Part shown: one piece after another, positions 8,404-16,283 of the stretch
How the letters are laid out: each line of letters opens with the position of its first letter
Position numbering within the stretch: the first letter of the stretch is position 1
Assembly: GCA_016793465.1 (NCBI GenBank)
Contig: JAEUJW010000067.1
Location: 124,001 to 188,000 of the forward strand
Reading direction: 5' to 3'
DNA from: Myxococcales bacterium
Lineage (GTDB): Bacteria; Myxococcota; Polyangia; Nannocystales; Nannocystaceae
DNA: 64,000 nt
Program-made: the position numbers and the translations under genes
Notes under the pieces: generated by a model
What the model was told of the DNA's origin: nothing
Seen by the model: only the letters and a program-made list of their open reading frames with translations
Database searches by the model: none

Positions 8404-10509
8404 GTGAACCTCGACGACTGGAAGCGCCTCGTCAAGCAGATCGTCGGACCGGTGGAATTCCGGGAGATCGCGCTCGAGTTCCTCCATGCACACTTCCACG
8501 TCCCGGTCCACGACACCGACGGTAAAGGTGACGGAGGGATCGACGCCTGGATAGTCCTGTCTGCCGAGCCCCTCGTGCGGATGCCAGCCCAATTCCACGC
8601 CGGGAAGGCCCAGCCGTGGGATCAGAAACTCGAGGAGGACGTGGCCAAGCTCCACGCCGCTCGCGAGGCGCTGCCGGCCGACGACGCGAAGCGCCACGAT
8701 CTGCGCATTCTGAACTTCGTGTGCTCTCAGGAGACGGACAAGACCCATGCGGGGCGGACCGTCTTGAGGCTCCTGCAGAGATACGAGATCACGGTGCAGA
8801 TCTTCGACGCTGGTACGATCGTCTCGGCGGCCGTGCAGAACAGAGGCCGCCTGCTGCAGCTGCTCGCGGAACGACTCCCCGGCGCCCCGAGCGACGCCCG
8901 TAAGGTCTTGCCGAGCGCCCGTGAACAGGTCATCCGTGCCTTCGCGTTCTTTCACCCGAATCCTGCGAAGTTCCGCTGGGAGGTCGCCAAGAGCGTGCTC
9001 GGCACCGTCCTGCAGCGGGCCGCCGGCCGTATGACGCGCGAGCGTCTGTTGGCGGAGGCGTCCATGTTGCTGCATCAAGGCGTTCCGCCCCTGCTGCTCG
9101 AGCGAGCCCTGCGTAATCTTCAGCACGAGCAGCTCATCGTCGTCGAAGAGCCCGAGGTCAGCATCCACCCGGCGTTCGGCGCGATGACGACGACGGCCCT
9201 GCGGATCGCCGACGCCGACGAAGAGGGGTTGCGCGAGCAGTGCGCCGCGGTGCTCGAACCGTTCCTGGCGAAAGGTACCCACCACCGCGAGGTGCGGGCG
9301 CGGCGGGCCGTCGATACGATCTTCGGGGATCTGGGCCTGCTGGTCCGGACTGCGGTCGCCGACCGCGCCCTGAGCCCGCTCGATCCCCGGGCCCTGACCC
9401 AGGGTCGGCGAGACGACGAGACTCGCCAGCGCTGGCGTGCGGTCGAAGGTCGGCTGGCAGCGGAGCTGGCGCTCGACGAGCGGGGGCTCCGCGACGCCTT
9501 CGCGGCCCTGGTCGGCGTCGTGGCGGCGTCGCCATTCGCCCAGAGTCTCGCTGCGGCGGAGCTGTTCCTGCAGCTCACCGAGTACGACGCCGAGGACATC
9601 CCGCAGGTGCTCGGGCTGAAGGCCCCGGTCCGTATCGCGCTCGACGCGTCGATCGCTCTCCCGATGCTGTGCGCGCTCTACGACCGCCCTGCGCTCGACT
9701 GGCAGACATCGCTCGCGGCCCACGCTCTCCACCAGTCGCTCCGCAGCCGCGGCGCGGGTATCGTCGTGCCGTCGCTCTATGTGGAGGAGATGGCGGCCCA
9801 CCTGATCAAGGCGTGGGAGTTCGAGGGCCTCGTCGAGACCACACCGGAGCTCGCGCGCTCCCGGAACTTCTTCGTGGCCCATTACTGCTCGACCCGCGGG
9901 GACGACCGCTGCGCCGCCGAGTTTCGTCGTTTCCTCGGCGCCTGCGGTGCCGAGCGTCCCGCCGCCGAGCAGTGGCAACAAAAGGCCCAGCTTCGCCGCG
10001 CGGAGCGCGAGTTGACGGCACGTCTCATGGACTACGCGATCGAGACTGCGATCGTCGAGATGCGCCCCGACGACCACAAGCTGCCGGGCGAGCCCACCAC
10101 GCGCGATGACAAGGTGATTCGTCACGATCGTGCGGTCGTCCGCTGGCTGGTGGACGAGGCCCCCGGGACCGCGCTGTGCACGGCCGATAGGTGGCTTCAG
10201 GGCGTCCTCGGCAAACGCGACGTGACGGCCATCGACAGCGCCGCGATGACCGACCTTCTTCAGCTGCTGCGGCCCCTGGGGGTGACCTCCCGGTTGTTGA
10301 CGCCGCTGGCCATCGCCCAGACTCTGACGGAGGAGCACCGAGTCCTGGCCGCGGCCATATGGGATGAACTGGTCGCCCTCGAGGGGGCTGGGCTCGTCGA
10401 CTGGGAGCTGCACGAACGCGCGAAGGCGTTCCACGCCCGCTGGGTCGCCAGCCAGGAGACGACGGTGGAGCTGTCCGCGGCGTGGCTGCAGTTCCGCGAC
10501 GGAGCGTGA
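8404..10509 (+). CDS. Predicted nuclease: PD-(D/E)XK-like domain fused to PIN-like domain
   Basis: A 701-residue protein I cannot name. Residues 40-70 (GKGDGGIDAWIV, then PAQFHAGK) resemble the DGGID...Q-x-K core of Mrr-type restriction-endonuclease folds, with candidate residues D43, D47, Q63 and K68. Residues about 170-270 look like winged helices. From about 410 the sequence resembles a PIN-like nuclease: IALDASIALPML (D414), VVPSLYVEEMAAHL (acidic pair near 461), DDKVIRHDRAVVRWLV and TADRWL (D595). A protein carrying two nuclease-like domains fits phage defence. The start is GTG 8404; later starts would cut into the first domain. Codon use looks less GC-biased than in the neighbours, consistent with transfer. 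Both domain calls are pattern-based inference. Confidence 0.6.
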   Translation: MNLDDWKRLVKQIVGPVEFREIALEFLHAHFHVPVHDTDGKGDGGIDAWIVLSAEPLVRMPAQFHAGKAQPWDQKLEEDVAKLHAAREALPADDAKRHDLRILNFVCSQETDKTHAGRTVLRLLQRYEITVQIFDAGTIVSAAVQNRGRLLQLLAERLPGAPSDARKVLPSAREQVIRAFAFFHPNPAKFRWEVAKSVLGTVLQRAAGRMTRERLLAEASMLLHQGVPPLLLERALRNLQHEQLIVVEEPEVSIHPAFGAMTTTALRIADADEEGLREQCAAVLEPFLAKGTHHREVRARRAVDTIFGDLGLLVRTAVADRALSPLDPRALTQGRRDDETRQRWRAVEGRLAAELALDERGLRDAFAALVGVVAASPFAQSLAAAELFLQLTEYDAEDIPQVLGLKAPVRIALDASIALPMLCALYDRPALDWQTSLAAHALHQSLRSRGAGIVVPSLYVEEMAAHLIKAWEFEGLVETTPELARSRNFFVAHYCSTRGDDRCAAEFRRFLGACGAERPAAEQWQQKAQLRRAERELTARLMDYAIETAIVEMRPDDHKLPGEPTTRDDKVIRHDRAVVRWLVDEAPGTALCTADRWLQGVLGKRDVTAIDSAAMTDLLQLLRPLGVTSRLLTPLAIAQTLTEEHRVLAAAIWDELVALEGAGLVDWELHERAKAFHARWVASQETTVELSAAWLQFRDGA

Positions 10510-10573
10510 GGGGGTCGTCGCGGATGCGCGTGCTTGCGTGGGTGGGGGGGCGTCGACCGGGCCGGGGGCGCAA

Positions 10574-10599
10574 TATTTAAGTCTTGAATTATATAAGTC
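10574..10599 (+). promoter_or_regulatory. AT-rich pocket with direct repeats upstream of the SRPBCC-ArsR pair
   Basis: TATTTAAGTC and TATATAAGTC are ten-base direct repeats 16 bp apart in a sharply AT-rich island. They lie 49-74 bp before the SRPBCC start. This is a likely promoter/operator and a candidate autoregulatory site for the ArsR-type protein encoded next. A GGGGC/GCCCC hairpin (10621-10635) and a GAGGAG ribosome site (10636-10641) follow. Confidence 0.45.
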
Positions 10600-10647
10600 G
10601 CTGCTGATACATCGGGCGTCGGGGCGCGAGGCCCCGAGGAGTCCGTC

Positions 10648-11310
10648 ATGAAGATCGACATCATTCGCCAGATCGGCGCCATCACCCGCGAGGTCCGCAG
10701 CCACGAGCAGGACGGCAAGCCCGCGAAGGTGGTGGTTGCCACCCGAACGTTCGACACCGGCATCGAGGACGTGTGGGACGCGATCACCAGCCCGCAGCGG
10801 CTGCCGCGGTGGTTCTTGCCGGTCACCGGCGAGCTGCGGCTGGGCGGGCGCTACCAGCTGCAGGGCAACGCGGGCGGGCAGATCACGGCGTGCGAGCCGC
10901 CGCGGCGGCTGGCGGTGACGTGGGAGTTCGGCGGCGGGGTGTCGTGGCTGACGGTGCAGCTCGCCGAGGACCCGCGGGGCGGCACGCGCCTCGAGCTCGA
11001 GCACACGGCCCACGTCGAGGAGCACTGGCAGAAGTTCGGGCCGGGGGCCGTCGGCGTCGGCTGGGACCTGACGCTGCTGGGCCTCGGGCTGCACCTGGCC
11101 GGGGCGATGGGCGACGCGGCCGAGGGCGCGGCCTGGGCCGGCACGCCCGCGGGCCGCGAGTTCATGACCGCGAGCAGCAACGCGTGGGGCCGGGCGGCGG
11201 TCGCGTCGGGCACGCCGGAGGCGACCGCGCTGGCGTCGGCGGCGGCGACGACGGCGTTCTACACCGGCGAGAGCTGTGATACTCCGCCGGGTGAAGGTCA
11301 CACGCACTGA
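10648..11310 (+). CDS. SRPBCC / AHSA1-type START-fold protein
   Basis: A 220-residue protein of the Aha1-C-like SRPBCC family: VVVATRTFDTGIEDVWDAITSPQRLPRWFLPVTGE is the typical helix-grip start, followed by GGRYQLQGNAGGQITACEPPRRLAVTWEF. Members bind hydrophobic ligands or act in stress responses. A good GAGGAG ribosome site lies six bases before ATG 10648. It is followed three bases later by an ArsR-type gene; such SRPBCC/ArsR pairs are common, though usually with the regulator first. The C-terminal 60 residues are Ala-rich helix beyond the core fold, with a His-containing tail. Confidence 0.85.
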   Translation: MKIDIIRQIGAITREVRSHEQDGKPAKVVVATRTFDTGIEDVWDAITSPQRLPRWFLPVTGELRLGGRYQLQGNAGGQITACEPPRRLAVTWEFGGGVSWLTVQLAEDPRGGTRLELEHTAHVEEHWQKFGPGAVGVGWDLTLLGLGLHLAGAMGDAAEGAAWAGTPAGREFMTASSNAWGRAAVASGTPEATALASAAATTAFYTGESCDTPPGEGHTH

Positions 11311-11313
11311 CCG

Positions 11314-11652
11314 ATGCACGCGCTCGACATCCTCGGTGACCCGGTCCGGCGGCGGATCCTCGAGCTGCTCGCGGACGGCGAGCAGACGTCGGGGGCGATC
11401 GTCGAGGTCGTGCAGGAGGAGTTCGGGATCTCCCAGCCGGCCGTGTCGCAGCACCTGCGGGTGCTGCGCGAGGCGGGCTTCGCCAGCGTGCGGGCCGAGG
11501 GCCAGCGGCGGCTGTACTCGGTCGAGACCGAGCCGCTGCAGGCGGTCGACGCCTGGCTGGGCCGCTTCCGCCGGTTCTGGGAGCACAAGCTCGACGCGCT
11601 GGCGACGGAGATCGCGCGCGGCAAGCAGGCCCGGCGGCGCCGCGGTCCGTGA
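11314..11652 (+). CDS. ArsR-family winged-helix transcriptional regulator
   Basis: A 112-residue repressor-type protein: LDILGDPVRRRILELLADG, then ISQPAVSQHLRVLREAGFASVRAEGQRRLYSV, the recognition helix and wing of ArsR/SmtB proteins. There is no metal-binding Cys pair, so it belongs to the non-metal group that partners with SRPBCC proteins. It starts three bases after the SRPBCC stop and is surely cotranscribed. The likely target is the AT-rich direct-repeat region upstream of the pair. The tail is Arg-rich. Confidence 0.9.
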   Translation: MHALDILGDPVRRRILELLADGEQTSGAIVEVVQEEFGISQPAVSQHLRVLREAGFASVRAEGQRRLYSVETEPLQAVDAWLGRFRRFWEHKLDALATEIARGKQARRRRGP

Positions 11653-11654
11653 GG

Positions 11655-12035
11655 CGCTCTGCGGGCGCGCGGCGTGCACGCACAGGATCGACGACACGAC
11701 GAGGTCGGCGCGCCGCGACCGGTGAGGCGTGCACGCACAGGATCGACGACACGACGAGGTCGGCGCGCCGCGACCGGTGAGGGTGCCGCCCTGCGGGCGC
11801 GCGGCGTGCACGCACAGGACCGAGCTAGCGACGAGGTCGGCGCGCCGCGACCGGTGAGGTGCCGCCCTGCGGGCGCGCGGCGTGCACGCACAGGACCGAG
11901 CTCGCTACGAGGTCGGCGCGCCGCGACCGGTGAAGGTGCCGCCCTGCGGGCGCGCGGCGTGCACGCACAGGACCGAGCTCGCGACGAGGTCGGCGCGCCG
12001 CGACCGGTGAGGGCGCCGCCCTGCGGGTCGAGGTG
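11655..12035. repeat. Tandem repeat of about 77 bp, five units
   Basis: The marker GTGCACGCACAGGA recurs at 11674, 11729, 11806, 11882 and 11959 (periods 55, 77, 76, 77). Each unit also carries CGGCGCGCCG and CGACCGGTGA; the first interval is a deletion variant. The array occupies the convergent gap between the ArsR gene and the minus-strand sigma-operon terminal gene. Units are direct copies without unique spacers. No gene is seen in it. Confidence 0.9.
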
Positions 12036-12092
12036 GCGACGTGAAGGACGGGCAGCGCGCGACGACCTGGTGTCAGCGGCGACGGCCCGGTG

Positions 12093-13652
12093 TCAGCGGC
12101 GGCGGAGGGTGAACCAGGCGGCGAGATCGAGGCCGGCGGCGAGCTCGGGGCCGCCGAGGGCGAACAGCGGCGTGGGGGCGGCGCCGTCGTGGAAGGTGCG
12201 GGACAGTTTGGCGGCGGCGCCGGTCGGCAGCAGGCTGGCGGCGAACTCGACGAAGGCGCCGAGGCGAAGGGCGAGGCGGGGGCCGGCGACCAGGCGCACG
12301 CCGGGGGCGGCGCGCACGAGGCCGCCGATCAGCAGCGGGCGGGTGTCGGCGCCGGGCTCGGCGTAGTAGACGGGGTCGCCCTGCTGTCTCGCGCGCCATG
12401 TCTCGAAGGACAGGGCGCCGATTATTAAAAATTCGAGGCGGCGGTGGCGCAGGAGGTACCCGAGGGACAGGGCGCCGCGCAGGCGGGACAGTCGGATGCC
12501 GTCCGCGTCGCGGGCGAGGCCGCGGACGGCGAGGCCGAGCACGAGGGCGCGGGGGAAGCGGAGGTCGAGGCGCAGGCCGCCGCCGAGGCCGCGCAGGGGC
12601 GAGACGTCGCGCGGAGGGCCGGGGCCGAGCAAGGTCGTGAAGTCGGCGGTGAGCCCGAGCTCGTATCCTTGTTTAATTATTTCGGGTTGATGTTTCGCGG
12701 AGGTCGGGTTGGTGGCGGCGGGCTCGGGTGCGGGCTCGGGTTTAATGATTGATGGTCGGGGAGCGGTGGGTGGGGGGTCGGGGATCTGCGGCGGTGCGTG
12801 CTCGGGGACGGCGGTGGGGGAGTCGGTGGGTGGGGGGTCGGGGATCTGCGGCGGTGCGGGCTCGGGGGCGGCGGTGGGGGCGTCGGCGAGGCGATCGGCG
12901 TCGGGGTCGCGGGTCCAGGCGGGGACCGGGACGTCGCGGCGTTCGGGCTCGGCGCGGCGCTCGGCGATGGCGGCGAGCAGCTGCACGATCAGGCGGGCGG
13001 CGGCGCGTTCGCCGGGGGCGTCGCCGACGTCGAGGGTGCGGCGCCAGGCCCGGCCGTCGGCGTGCACGAGGTCGAGCGTGACGCTCGGCAGGGCGGCGAT
13101 CACCTCGACGTAGGCGGTGCGCGTGGGGTCGGCGGAGGGCCGGCCGGGCGCGAGCAGCGTCAGATCGGGGCGGCGGCGGGCGAGGGCGGCGCGCAGCGCT
13201 GGTTCGTCGACGCCCTCGGCGCGCAGGATCACGGTGGTGACGGCGTCGGCCGGCGCGGCGTCGACGGGCGCGGCGGAGCGTTCGTCTTCGGGGGTGAGGC
13301 TCGCGGCGGGAGGTGAGGCGACGAATGCGGGCAGGTGGGCGGGCGCGGCGGCGCGTTCGTCTTTGTTGGTGGGGCTCGCGGCGGGAGGTGAGGCGACGAG
13401 TGCGGGCAGGTGGACGGGCGCGGCGGAGCGTTCGTCTTCGGGGGTGAGGCTCGCGGCGGGAGGTGAGGCGACGAGTGCGGGCAGGTGGTGGGCGGACGTG
13501 AATGTGGGTAGTCGGCGCGCGGCCGGTGCGACGATATTTTTATCGTCCTTATCAATAATTAAAACCTCCTCGTCCGCGGGGGCGGACAGGAGGAGGGCGA
13601 TGCCGGCGAGCGGGAGCAACGCCGAGAGGGTCCCACACGCGCGCGCCGGCAT
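12093..13652 (-). CDS. Exported repeat-linker protein with predicted outer-membrane barrel C-terminus
   Basis: A 519-residue protein, last gene of the ECF sigma operon (27 bp after the Cys-rich lipoprotein). It has a signal peptide (hydrophobic 10-24). Residues about 56-131 are three near-perfect 25-residue repeats (HLPALVASPPAAS...), encoded by 75-bp DNA repeats at 13263-13488. A mixed domain follows (about 135-255: VTTVILRAEGV...VYVEVIAALPSVTLDLVHADGR), then Pro-rich repeats around APPQIPDPPPT. The last 190 residues alternate hydrophobic strands and could form a beta barrel. Two AT-rich islands with TTA codons (near 12425 and 13545) stand out. Function unknown; it may be an envelope stress target. 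Confidence 0.65.
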   Translation of the reverse strand: MPARACGTLSALLPLAGIALLLSAPADEEVLIIDKDDKNIVAPAARRLPTFTSAHHLPALVASPPAASLTPEDERSAAPVHLPALVASPPAASPTNKDERAAAPAHLPAFVASPPAASLTPEDERSAAPVDAAPADAVTTVILRAEGVDEPALRAALARRRPDLTLLAPGRPSADPTRTAYVEVIAALPSVTLDLVHADGRAWRRTLDVGDAPGERAAARLIVQLLAAIAERRAEPERRDVPVPAWTRDPDADRLADAPTAAPEPAPPQIPDPPPTDSPTAVPEHAPPQIPDPPPTAPRPSIIKPEPAPEPAATNPTSAKHQPEIIKQGYELGLTADFTTLLGPGPPRDVSPLRGLGGGLRLDLRFPRALVLGLAVRGLARDADGIRLSRLRGALSLGYLLRHRRLEFLIIGALSFETWRARQQGDPVYYAEPGADTRPLLIGGLVRAAPGVRLVAGPRLALRLGAFVEFAASLLPTGAAAKLSRTFHDGAAPTPLFALGGPELAAGLDLAAWFTLRRR

Positions 13653-13679
13653 GAAGTCGGCGCGCGCGGGTGGTGCGGG

Positions 13680-14936
13680 TCAGGAGCAGGCGCCGTTCTG
13701 GCAGGACTGGCCCATCGGGCAGTCGCTGTCGGCGTTGCAGGGTTGCGCGCAGTTGGGGTCGCTGGGGTCGCACACGCCGCAGTCGGGCTCGACGCACTGG
13801 CAGGTCGCGGTCATCGCGTCGCACAGCTGGTTCGGCGGGCAGTCGGCGTCGGTCATGCAGCCGAGGTCGCCGCTGCACAGCCCGTCGATGCAGGACTGGC
13901 CCATCGCGCAGTCGGCGTCGCCGTTGCACGCCACGCCGCAGTCGGGGTCGGCGGGGTTGTTGGGGTCGCACTGGTTGTCGGGGCAGGCGGGGTCGGAGTT
14001 GGGGTCGCAGGGCGGGCAGTCGGGGTCGAACGGCGCGGCCGGGTCGCACACGCCGTCGCTGCACATCGGGTCGTTGGGGCCGCAGGGGCAGTCGGGGTCG
14101 GCGGGGTCGCTGGGGTCGCACACGCCGTCGGGGCAGCCGTCGCCGTCGCACGCGCACACGCCGTTGACGCACAGCTGGCTCGGCGGGCAGTCGGCGTCGG
14201 TGACGCACTCGAGCGCGCAGTCGGGGTCGCTCGGGGTGTTCGGGTCGCACATGCCGTCGGGGCAGACGCCGGTCATCGGGTCGCACGCGCAGTCGGGGTC
14301 GGCGGGGTCGTTGGGGTCGCACATGCCGTCGCCGCAGCTGGGGTCGGCGGGGTCGCACGAGCAGTCGGGGTCGTCGTCCGGGCAGTCGGGGCAGTCCGGG
14401 TCGTCCGGGTTCATGGGGTCGCACACGTTGTCGGGGCAGGCGGGGCCTTCGCAGGTGCACATGGCCTCGACGCAGACCTGGCCCATGGGACAGTCGGCGT
14501 CGGCGTCGCAGGGGCACACGCCGGCCGGGCTGTTGGGGTTCATGGGGTCGCACTGGCAGTCGGGGTCGGCGGGGTCGGCCGGGTCGCACACGCCGTCGGG
14601 GCAGCTGGGGTCGTCGTCGGGGCAGACCGGCGGGCAGTCGGGGTCGGCCGGGTCCATCGGGTTGCACTCGTCGTCCGGGGTGCACTCGGGGTCGTCGGTG
14701 TTGGGGTCGCACATCCCGTTGCAGGCCGGGTCGTCGGCCGGGCACTGGCCGGTGACGTCGCCGCCCTCGGAGGCCGAGTCGGTGTCGCCGCCGGTGTCGG
14801 TGCCGGTGTCGTCGACGCCGGCGTCACCGCAGTCGTTCTCGCCGAGCTTGGGCAGGGGACAGCCTGTCCCGAAGGACAGGATAAGCAGGCCGACCAGGGT
14901 CACGGGGCTCAGTAAGTGTTTGGACAGGATGCGCAT
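13680..14936 (-). CDS. Cys/Asp/Pro-rich repeat lipoprotein
   Basis: A 418-residue lipoprotein: signal peptide with lipobox SFGTGC (Cys26). The mature part is built from many short units of the type DGVCDPxDPADPDC, mixed with TDADCPxxQxCxxGxC units, giving dozens of cysteines and regularly spaced aspartates. Such DxDxDG-like spacing suggests calcium binding and disulfide cross-linking at the cell surface. A GAGGAG ribosome site precedes ATG 14936. The palindrome CCTGTCC-N4-GGACAGG lies in its signal-peptide region. It is fourth in the sigma operon. No catalytic domain is present. Confidence 0.8.
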   Translation of the reverse strand: MRILSKHLLSPVTLVGLLILSFGTGCPLPKLGENDCGDAGVDDTGTDTGGDTDSASEGGDVTGQCPADDPACNGMCDPNTDDPECTPDDECNPMDPADPDCPPVCPDDDPSCPDGVCDPADPADPDCQCDPMNPNSPAGVCPCDADADCPMGQVCVEAMCTCEGPACPDNVCDPMNPDDPDCPDCPDDDPDCSCDPADPSCGDGMCDPNDPADPDCACDPMTGVCPDGMCDPNTPSDPDCALECVTDADCPPSQLCVNGVCACDGDGCPDGVCDPSDPADPDCPCGPNDPMCSDGVCDPAAPFDPDCPPCDPNSDPACPDNQCDPNNPADPDCGVACNGDADCAMGQSCIDGLCSGDLGCMTDADCPPNQLCDAMTATCQCVEPDCGVCDPSDPNCAQPCNADSDCPMGQSCQNGACS

Positions 14937-15105
14937 GGGGTCTCCTCTGGGGTGGTTCGTCGAGCGGGGCGCCGGTGGTGGCGGCGGTGGTTTCGGAGTG
15001 ATCGGTGGTGCCCGTGGTCGGGCAGGGGTCGGGGGACAGCACGAAGTCGTCGACGGCGCAGCCGCCGGCGAGCAGGGCGAGCAGGGCGAGCAGGGCGCGG
15101 GTCAC
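14824..15105 (-). CDS. Small lipoprotein in the sigma operon
   Basis: GTG 15105 overlaps the TGA of the preceding gene (GTGA, 15102-15105), a classic coupling arrangement. The product begins MTRALLALLALLAGGC, an ideal lipoprotein signal with Cys16, followed by VDDFVLSPDPCPTTGTTDH and a Thr-rich linker. The frame continues to 14824, overlapping the first 113 bases of the Cys-rich lipoprotein gene; that tail (Pro/Arg-rich) looks like an out-of-frame shadow. Either the true protein is short and overlaps its neighbour, or a frameshift has altered its end. Confidence 0.5.
   Translation of the reverse strand: MTRALLALLALLAGGCAVDDFVLSPDPCPTTGTTDHSETTAATTGAPLDEPPQRRPHAHPVQTLTEPRDPGRPAYPVLRDRLSPAQARRERLR
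14863..14880. repeat. Palindrome CCTGTCC-CGAA-GGACAGG
   Basis: A perfect 7+7 bp dyad with a four-base spacer inside the signal-peptide region of the Cys-rich lipoprotein gene. It is a member of the recurring intragenic motif. Confidence 0.7.
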
Positions 15106-16283
15106 GGCGCGTCTCCGGCGGCGCGGGCGTCGGCGGCGAAGCTGCCGGACGGGAAGTCGGCCAGGTAGTCGCGCCAGCAGGCGGCGCGCGTCGCCGCGGG
15201 GGCGAGGCGGCACAGGCCGCCGCGGGCGTCGTCGGCGAACTGGCCGCGGGGGAAGCGATCGAGGTAGGCGGTCCACAGCTTGCGCAGGGCCGGCTCGTCG
15301 TCGCGGCGGCGGGCCAGGTGGAAGCGGTCGGAGAACGCCAGCTCGACCTGCACCCGGCGGCCGCCGCGGGCGACGATCTGCCTGTAGCGCTCGTCGGCGC
15401 CGGCGTAGTCGCCGGCCTGCATGCACGCCTCGGCCTCGTCGTCGAGGCGGGCCAGCAGGTCGTCGAGCGGCTCGCGGGGCTCGCGGGGGCGGGCCGCGGG
15501 CTCGACCGCGGCGGCGGGGTCGCGGGTCGCGGGTGGGTCGATCGGCGCGGGCGCGGTGAGCTCGGGGTCGCGGGTGGCGGGCGGATCGATCGGTGCGAGC
15601 TCGGGGTCCGTGCGAGCGGGCGGCGGGCGCGGGCGCTCGGGGCTCGTCGACGGCGGGGGCGCGGGCTGGGCCCCGGCCTGGAACGCGCCGGGGGCCTCGT
15701 GGCGGCCGATCGCTCGCTGCACGCCGAAGGCGAGCAGGACGATCGCGGCGGCGGTGAGGGTGAAGATCACCCAGGTGTGGCGGCGGGGGTCGTCGGCGTC
15801 GCGGGCGGCGGTCGGCCTGGCGCGGCGGCGCGGGTCGGCGTCGAGGTCGGTCGGCCTGGCGCGGCGGCGGGGCTCGGCGTCGGTTGCGGCGTCGAGGTCG
15901 GTCGGCGCGGTGAGGCGGCGCGGGTCGGCGTCGGTTGCGGCGTCGCGATCGCGGGCGGCGGTCGGCCTGGCGCGGCGGCGCGGGTCGGCGTCGGTCTCGG
16001 CGTCGAGGTCGGTCGGCGCGGTGAGGCGGCGCGGGTCGGCGTCGGTTGCGGCGTAGCGATCGCGGGCGGCGGTCGGCCTGGCGCGGCGCGGGTCGGCGTC
16101 GGCGTCGAGGGGGTGGGTCAGCCAGGCGCGGGGGATCTGCGCCGGGTCCTGGCGGTGGGCGCGGGCGACCACGCCGGCGAAGGCCGGGCGCGAGGCGCCG
16201 GCGAGGTCGCGGTCGGCGGTGGCGACGGCGGCGGCGATCACGGCGTCGACGCCGTCGCGCGGGGGGCTGCCGGGGGCGGTCAT
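15102..16283 (-). CDS. Putative membrane anti-sigma factor with expanded linker and TPR-like domain
   Basis: A 393-residue protein whose ATG overlaps the sigma factor stop (ATGA, 16280-16283), the standard sigma/anti-sigma coupling. The N-terminus (1-55) is a short helical region. Residues about 55-165 consist of degenerate repeats of ARPTAARDRDAATDADPRR and APTDLDA. One membrane span follows (HTWVIFTLTAAAIVLLAF), then a Pro-rich region and a C-terminal helical domain (about 290-385) resembling YbgF/TPR repeats (QAGDYAGADERYRQI; FPRGQFADDARGG; FPSGSFAADARAA). The repeat DNA (about 15790-16110) is strongly repetitive. Anti-sigma function is inferred from position and topology; no zinc-binding HxxxCxxC motif is seen. 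Confidence 0.65.
   Translation of the reverse strand: MTAPGSPPRDGVDAVIAAAVATADRDLAGASRPAFAGVVARAHRQDPAQIPRAWLTHPLDADADPRRARPTAARDRYAATDADPRRLTAPTDLDAETDADPRRRARPTAARDRDAATDADPRRLTAPTDLDAATDAEPRRRARPTDLDADPRRRARPTAARDADDPRRHTWVIFTLTAAAIVLLAFGVQRAIGRHEAPGAFQAGAQPAPPPSTSPERPRPPPARTDPELAPIDPPATRDPELTAPAPIDPPATRDPAAAVEPAARPREPREPLDDLLARLDDEAEACMQAGDYAGADERYRQIVARGGRRVQVELAFSDRFHLARRRDDEPALRKLWTAYLDRFPRGQFADDARGGLCRLAPAATRAACWRDYLADFPSGSFAADARAAGDAP

Noticed and set aside
11655..12035. Possible CRISPR array
   Set aside because: The units are contiguous direct copies of 77 bp with no unique spacers between short conserved repeats, and no cas genes are nearby.
13117..15168. Long plus-strand frame rich in Gly/Ser/His/Gln over the Cys-rich lipoprotein gene
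   Set aside because: The minus-strand frame has a lipoprotein signal, ribosome site and meaningful Cys repeats; the plus frame crosses several genes and is a shadow.
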